Made by a program: the position numbers and the translations under genes. Positions 16,434 through 20,469 of a DNA stretch of 20,469 nt are shown piece by piece. A model generated the notes under the pieces. It did no database searches. It worked only from the letters and a program-made list of their open reading frames with translations, and had not been told where the DNA came from. The stretch comes from CAYNRG01 sp047974855 (GTDB lineage: Bacteria > Bacillota_I > Bacilli_A > Erysipelotrichales > Erysipelotrichaceae). Location of the stretch: NCBI GenBank assembly GCA_047974855.1, contig JBKECT010000045.1, positions 1 to 20,469 on the forward strand, in the 5' to 3' direction. Positions within the stretch are counted from its first letter, which is position 1. Each line of letters opens with the position of its first letter.

Positions 16434-16463
16434 AAAAAAATGGCTCATCACAATTGATGAGCC
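16434..16463 (-). terminator. tracrRNA 3' hairpin and terminator
   Basis: On the minus strand GGCTCATCA and TGATGAGCC form a perfect 9-bp stem around a 4-nt loop (16442-16463). An A and a run of seven T (16434-16440) follow. It also lies directly in front of the cas1 ribosome binding site. Confidence 0.88.
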
Positions 16464-16519
16464 TTAAGGTTTCAAATAAATTTTATTCTATCGAATTACA
16501 TTCTTAACTATATTTGACT
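16434..16519 (-). ncRNA. tracrRNA (about 86 nt)
   Basis: This is the trans-activating RNA that pairs with the crRNA repeat and binds Cas9. The anti-repeat at 16485-16518 matches repeat positions 3-36 at 27 of 34 bases. Four of the seven differences are C-to-T and still pair with crRNA as G-U, so 31 of 34 positions pair. The unpaired bases are one in the upper stem and an adjacent pair next to the lower stem TAGAAT, giving the usual stem-bulge-stem shape. A 21-nt linker ending CCTTAA follows, a possible short nexus, then a 9-bp hairpin and T7. The boundaries are inferred from promoter and terminator positions. Confidence 0.88.
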
Positions 16520-16524
16520 ATTTC

Positions 16525-16553
16525 ATTATATCACATTATTTTATATTGTCCAA
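16525..16553 (-). promoter_or_regulatory. tracrRNA promoter overlapping the cas9 3' end
   Basis: The minus strand has an extended -10 TGATATAAT (16525-16533) and TTGGAC (16548-16553) at 17-nt spacing. Transcription should start near 16518-16519, exactly where the anti-repeat begins. The -35 lies in the last codons of cas9. Confidence 0.75.
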
Positions 16554-19500
16554 CTAAATTTCTCTTTTTTAATTAATTTGAACTTATTGTTCTTTTTAAA
16601 ATCTCTTGGTCCACTTATGGCTAAATTGCCATCATTCAATGTGTAACGGAAGCCCAATGGGGATGTCGTAATTTTGACATACTGCGCATCTGCACCCTTG
16701 ATTTGATTTATTGTAGGCTTATTCTGACCAGTTATTGTTGGAGGAAGCAATTTATTTCCCAACACAAGCTTCAAAAAGGACGCTTGATCTAAAGCCTTAA
16801 AAAATGCTCTAGATGCATTCTGTTCTCTTTTAAATACATCATTAATTTGACCGACAAAATTTTGTCGTTGCTTATCGGAAACTTCACTTAATTGAAATTC
16901 ATCATCTTCTATAATCAACGACTGAAGTATCTTCCCATCTTTCTGCTCATTTTTATCCAGTTTTTCATATTTCTTGACAACAGCTTCTTTAATTTCATTT
17001 AATTCCTGATACGAAAATATATTTAAAGGTGATGTTTTTAGCTTTTGATTCGCAATACTTCCCAGTTCAAATATCATAGGTTGCCGTCTCTCTGTATCAT
17101 AAAACAGATCTCCCTTAAACATTCTCAATCTAAAATATCCTTCATTTAGCTTTCCGTCCTCACCAATGAGCTCTTTGTAGTCATAATGATCATTCACTAA
17201 CTTCAAGTACAGCTCTTCATTAATATTTCCATTTGCATCTACAATCGCCTTAGGAATGTGCACAGCACAATGCTTTTTCTTTCCTTCTTCTGTCGTTACC
17301 TTATAAAAATCTACTGCAACACAATTTATTGAGCTAAATACTTTTGTCTCACTATTTACGCCAATAAGATCTAGCACCCCCTCTTTCCTTGTATTATCTT
17401 GTGGGTATATTGTAGCGTCAAATAATTCACCCGTGTGCTTTCTATTCACTTTAAGGGAATATAGCGGAACTCTTTTCTTAACTTGTGCAAGAAAATCTTT
17501 TCCACCTTCATCAAGATTAAATGCTTTTCTATACATGGTGTTAATAAAATACAGTGAAGAATCAAAAGGTTTCTTCGCTTTGCTGTAATCCTCTTTTGCT
17601 TTAGCTTCTTCTTTTCGTACACCCATCAATTTTTCTCTATATATTCTCATATCAGGTCTTGCATGATAGTTCGGACAGATGTAATTCAACACCTTGTCTA
17701 CAACAATGATAATTGCCGCATCATGTGCGTGGTGTTGATCTCCAATATCTCTATTTTTGCTCATTCTAAATGCTTTTCGGTAGATTCCATTGTACCCACC
17801 TTGTAGCGAGATGATTGTTATAGACTGATTCTTGATTTTATGAAATGCACTGAGAATTGATGTAAATTCTTTAATTATATATCTTGTATCCACAAGGTTT
17901 CTTTGAACAAATCCTAATGCATCATCCTGATTTTCTAAAAGCAATCTTTTAAATTTTTCTTCAGAAATCAATTTCATCTCAAACATGTTTTTTGCTCGTT
18001 TTTCATAGTCACTTTCAGAATATTTACCCTGATTACCTCTCAAAAACTCAAGAGGAAGTTTATCTCCTTTTGCACTATTTATTTCTCGCTCAATCAAAAT
18101 AAGATTGTTCATGGAATTATCTCCAAACCCCCTTGGCAAAACATGGTCAATTTCATAATTGTGCAGTGAGTTTAAATCAATTTTTTTACCACTAATCATA
18201 CACACTCCATTTTGTCGGATGTATAATTCTACTTTTTTAGCATTTTTTTCAAGAAATGAAAGAACAACTTCATCCTCATCTAGTGAATATGCGACCTTTT
18301 TTTCTTTGCATTGGTCTTTTAAGTGTTCAATACACTTACTCATTGCAGCAAAATGCTTCGCCGGTTCTTCTCCGTTTCGCTTACTATCCTTTAACTCTCT
18401 TGCTGTTTCAATCACAACTCTTTCTGGAAAACCATAAGTATCAATAATGCTGCTGTATACCTTGAATGTTTCATTTAATCCACGAACCACAGGTCTTGCA
18501 ATTGGAACAAACGGTTTATTCTCATCCATCAACAAGTGAATTCCTAGTTCAGAATTCTTTTCAAGTAATGGGCCATATTTATTTGAATTGTACTCATACT
18601 TCTCCCCGTCTTCATTGTATGCATTTTGAATTAATGTATTCTGTTCATTAGTATACTCTTCTGTATTATTTTCAAATAGCTTTTCAATTAAAGACTGTCT
18701 GTTGTCATCCATAGGTGTTTCAAAAATAAACTTTTTTGATAACGCTGTGAATCCTGTGCAATTAAGTTTAGCTAGTTGTCGTGCTGTGCTTTCATCGGTG
18801 ATGCCCACAGTGTTTTGAAAATAATCAAATTTACTTTTCTCATCATCGTATAAATTTAATGAAAGAATAACATCATCTAACATATCAATTTTATCTCTGT
18901 TTTTTAGAGCATCTGAAATGTCACTAATGCGATACTCTGGAGCGCATTTTACGATGTCATGATACATCGAAAACGCAGTATTGAACTTCTTCCTAGGATT
19001 CGATGCTGTACCAAAGTACTCTAGTCCCAAAATATCCTGCACATCTTTAAATGTTACTTCTTTCTTTTTCAAAAATAACTCATTTATTACTTTAATTTTA
19101 TCTTCACGTGTCAAATAATAGGTATCTGCACTATTTGCTTTCAAAATATTGATCTCATTTAAAATATTGAAAAGATCTGAAGAGAATGACCCTTTGGGTA
19201 ATGCATACTCCTGTGGTAAATACGTACATCTAGAAATCATCGCTTCTTTCCACTTTCGAACACTTGATGGAACATCAAAGAAGTTTTGTTTTGCTGCATA
19301 TTCGTAACTATATTTAATTTTCCCATCTTTCCTTGAAATCCATGAATTTTTTGCCTTCGCAGATAATGGTCCCATATAATATGGGATTCTAGCACGCACA
19401 ATCATTTTGCAAACCTCAATGAACTCAGCGGTAATTTTGTCATTATATTCACTTTGTTTCTTCAAAATATCTTCAATTTCTTTTTGATATAACCCATTCG

Positions 19501-20469
19501 GATAATTGTTTTGTATATTTTTTACAACCTTTAAATGTTCACCTATTTTTTCATCTTTGATTTTCATTCGTGCTTGAATTTCTTTTTTCTGCTTTTCATA
19601 TTGCTCTGAGTCTTCTAATTTCAATTTTTCTAATACATCCATAACGCGATCTATTTCAGCTGCATGCTTCTCACAAATATAGTCATATTCTTGTAAAATC
19701 CTTGCTGTTTCAAGCATATCGCTTAAGCTCACAACTCTTTCCAAAAACTCGTTCAATTGGTCTTTCTTTTTCAATTCTAAAACATTCACACTATCCTTTG
19801 GTTTATCTTCTAACATTGCTTCTTTTGAAATTTTGACTAAATCTCCTTTAAACCCTTGTGTCAGGTTCACAAAGTTAATTAATCTTTCCTGAGCAACTTC
19901 ATCTGTAGTACAATCAACATACTGTTTTTTCAATAAATTTTTAATTTCTTTTCTTTGTAGCTTTTTCAAGAACATAGGTTCTAAAACTTCCTTTGAAAAT
20001 TCATTCTTGTTTAGTATTGTAACGAATTTGTCACTTAAACCATAGAATTGTTCTTCAAAGTCCCTGAACTGAATACTACCCTTTGTGAAATCAATGTTTT
20101 CCAACAGAAAATGCCCACGAGTTTTACATATATTGTAAATTGCAATGAGTAATTCCCTTGTTGAGACTTCCTCTTTTAATGCTCGCTTTCTCAAATGATA
20201 TACGCTTCGATCCTGTAATTCTTTTAGCGAATGATCTAATTTGCCAGTTTTATGGTTTGCGGTAAATGCTAAATAGCCTTCTTTGAAAACAGGAGTTCCT
20301 TTTTCAACCCCTTTTAGCTCACCTTCCAATAGCCCAAAGTCATAAAAAGCTTCTTTGAGTTGCTGCAAGCGCCATTTTTTTCTTCTATTTCCTCTCCTTG
20401 CGGATCGCTTTACACGTGCATCACTAGCAGCCATCGCCTCTTCAAATTTGCGAACTCCAAAATCTACCA
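16541..20469 (-). CDS. cas9: CRISPR endonuclease Cas9 (5' end beyond window)
   Basis: This is the RNA-guided DNA nuclease of the type II-A system. The visible part is 1308 residues, from VDFGVRKFEEA onwards. RuvC motif I and probably about 50 N-terminal residues lie beyond 20469, giving an estimated full length near 1350. The Arg-rich bridge helix follows at once (KRSARRGNRRKKWR). Counting from the Met at 20434, RuvC II has Glu676 (VVIETARE), HNH has His764 (YEIDHVLPRGFGDNSMNN, then a conserved Asn), and RuvC III has HHAHDAA with Asp905. All visible catalytic residues are present and the frame is unbroken, so the nuclease looks active. The C-terminal PAM-reading domain ends in SPLGFRYTL and KFSWTI. 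The tracrRNA promoter overlaps its 3' end. Confidence 0.97.
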   Translation of the reverse strand, partial: VDFGVRKFEEAMAASDARVKRSARRGNRRKKWRLQQLKEAFYDFGLLEGELKGVEKGTPVFKEGYLAFTANHKTGKLDHSLKELQDRSVYHLRKRALKEEVSTRELLIAIYNICKTRGHFLLENIDFTKGSIQFRDFEEQFYGLSDKFVTILNKNEFSKEVLEPMFLKKLQRKEIKNLLKKQYVDCTTDEVAQERLINFVNLTQGFKGDLVKISKEAMLEDKPKDSVNVLELKKKDQLNEFLERVVSLSDMLETARILQEYDYICEKHAAEIDRVMDVLEKLKLEDSEQYEKQKKEIQARMKIKDEKIGEHLKVVKNIQNNYPNGLYQKEIEDILKKQSEYNDKITAEFIEVCKMIVRARIPYYMGPLSAKAKNSWISRKDGKIKYSYEYAAKQNFFDVPSSVRKWKEAMISRCTYLPQEYALPKGSFSSDLFNILNEINILKANSADTYYLTREDKIKVINELFLKKKEVTFKDVQDILGLEYFGTASNPRKKFNTAFSMYHDIVKCAPEYRISDISDALKNRDKIDMLDDVILSLNLYDDEKSKFDYFQNTVGITDESTARQLAKLNCTGFTALSKKFIFETPMDDNRQSLIEKLFENNTEEYTNEQNTLIQNAYNEDGEKYEYNSNKYGPLLEKNSELGIHLLMDENKPFVPIARPVVRGLNETFKVYSSIIDTYGFPERVVIETARELKDSKRNGEEPAKHFAAMSKCIEHLKDQCKEKKVAYSLDEDEVVLSFLEKNAKKVELYIRQNGVCMISGKKIDLNSLHNYEIDHVLPRGFGDNSMNNLILIEREINSAKGDKLPLEFLRGNQGKYSESDYEKRAKNMFEMKLISEEKFKRLLLENQDDALGFVQRNLVDTRYIIKEFTSILSAFHKIKNQSITIISLQGGYNGIYRKAFRMSKNRDIGDQHHAHDAAIIIVVDKVLNYICPNYHARPDMRIYREKLMGVRKEEAKAKEDYSKAKKPFDSSLYFINTMYRKAFNLDEGGKDFLAQVKKRVPLYSLKVNRKHTGELFDATIYPQDNTRKEGVLDLIGVNSETKVFSSINCVAVDFYKVTTEEGKKKHCAVHIPKAIVDANGNINEELYLKLVNDHYDYKELIGEDGKLNEGYFRLRMFKGDLFYDTERRQPMIFELGSIANQKLKTSPLNIFSYQELNEIKEAVVKKYEKLDKNEQKDGKILQSLIIEDDEFQLSEVSDKQRQNFVGQINDVFKREQNASRAFFKALDQASFLKLVLGNKLLPPTITGQNKPTINQIKGADAQYVKITTSPLGFRYTLNDGNLAISGPRDFKKNNKFKLIKKEKFSWTI

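Noticed and set aside
16429..16434. TATAAT on the minus strand just after the tracrRNA hairpin
   Set aside because: A transcript from it would start at or after the cas1 ribosome binding site, so it is unlikely to serve cas1; it arises from the T tract.

Overview
The window looks like a chromosomal segment of a low-GC Gram-positive bacterium (Bacillota). The evidence is AT-rich DNA, AGGAGG-type ribosome binding sites, extended -10 promoters (TGATATAAT occurs three times), endonuclease-type MutL, MutS and a Firmicutes-style XRE membrane regulator. The gene set and type II-A CRISPR layout would fit a gut Erysipelotrichia-like species, but that placement is only a guess.

Positions 1-5012 (minus strand) hold housekeeping genes. 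A HAD/Cof phosphatase runs off the left edge and has its own promoter. A tight operon follows, in transcription order mutL, miaA, tcdA and an unrecognised acidic protein. The mutL/miaA and miaA/tcdA junctions are both ATGA overlaps, and the operon ends in a hairpin at 881-909. mutS (5255-7774, minus) is a separate unit with a UUCG-loop terminator before mutL. Divergent from mutS is a plus-strand Fe-S RNA m5U methyltransferase (7888-9027).

Positions 9028-11813 are a patchier accessory stretch. They hold an XRE regulator fused to a membrane domain, a decayed minus-strand gene (about 10438-10835), and a YihY/BrkB-family membrane protein whose terminator lies 4 bp from the CRISPR array.

Positions 11818-20469 are a type II-A CRISPR-Cas locus read on the minus strand: cas9 (its first few dozen residues lie beyond the window), a tracrRNA with its own promoter, cas1, cas2, a long csn2 variant, a short leader and then the array. 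I count 38 repeats of 36 bp, all identical as read, and 37 spacers (21 of 30 bp and 16 of 29 bp). The tracrRNA is recognisable because its first 34 nt match the repeat at 27 positions, with 4 of the 7 differences still allowing G-U pairing. It ends in a hairpin plus T7 just before the cas1 ribosome binding site.

The most interesting signal is inside the array. At least 13 of the 37 spacers fall into five families of near-copies. Their differences are mostly synonymous or conservative when read in one frame, for example VA(I/V)RSE(Y/F)P, GSLIYDGAE, ELR(N/K)QPY(F/Y)I, NKG(V/T)PYLH and (T/A)PLYSF(V/I)E. All members of a family are aligned at the same end, the PAM-proximal end if crRNAs read from the minus strand. 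The 29/30 length difference is always at the other end. This suggests repeated capture of the same protospacer from diverged relatives of one phage group.
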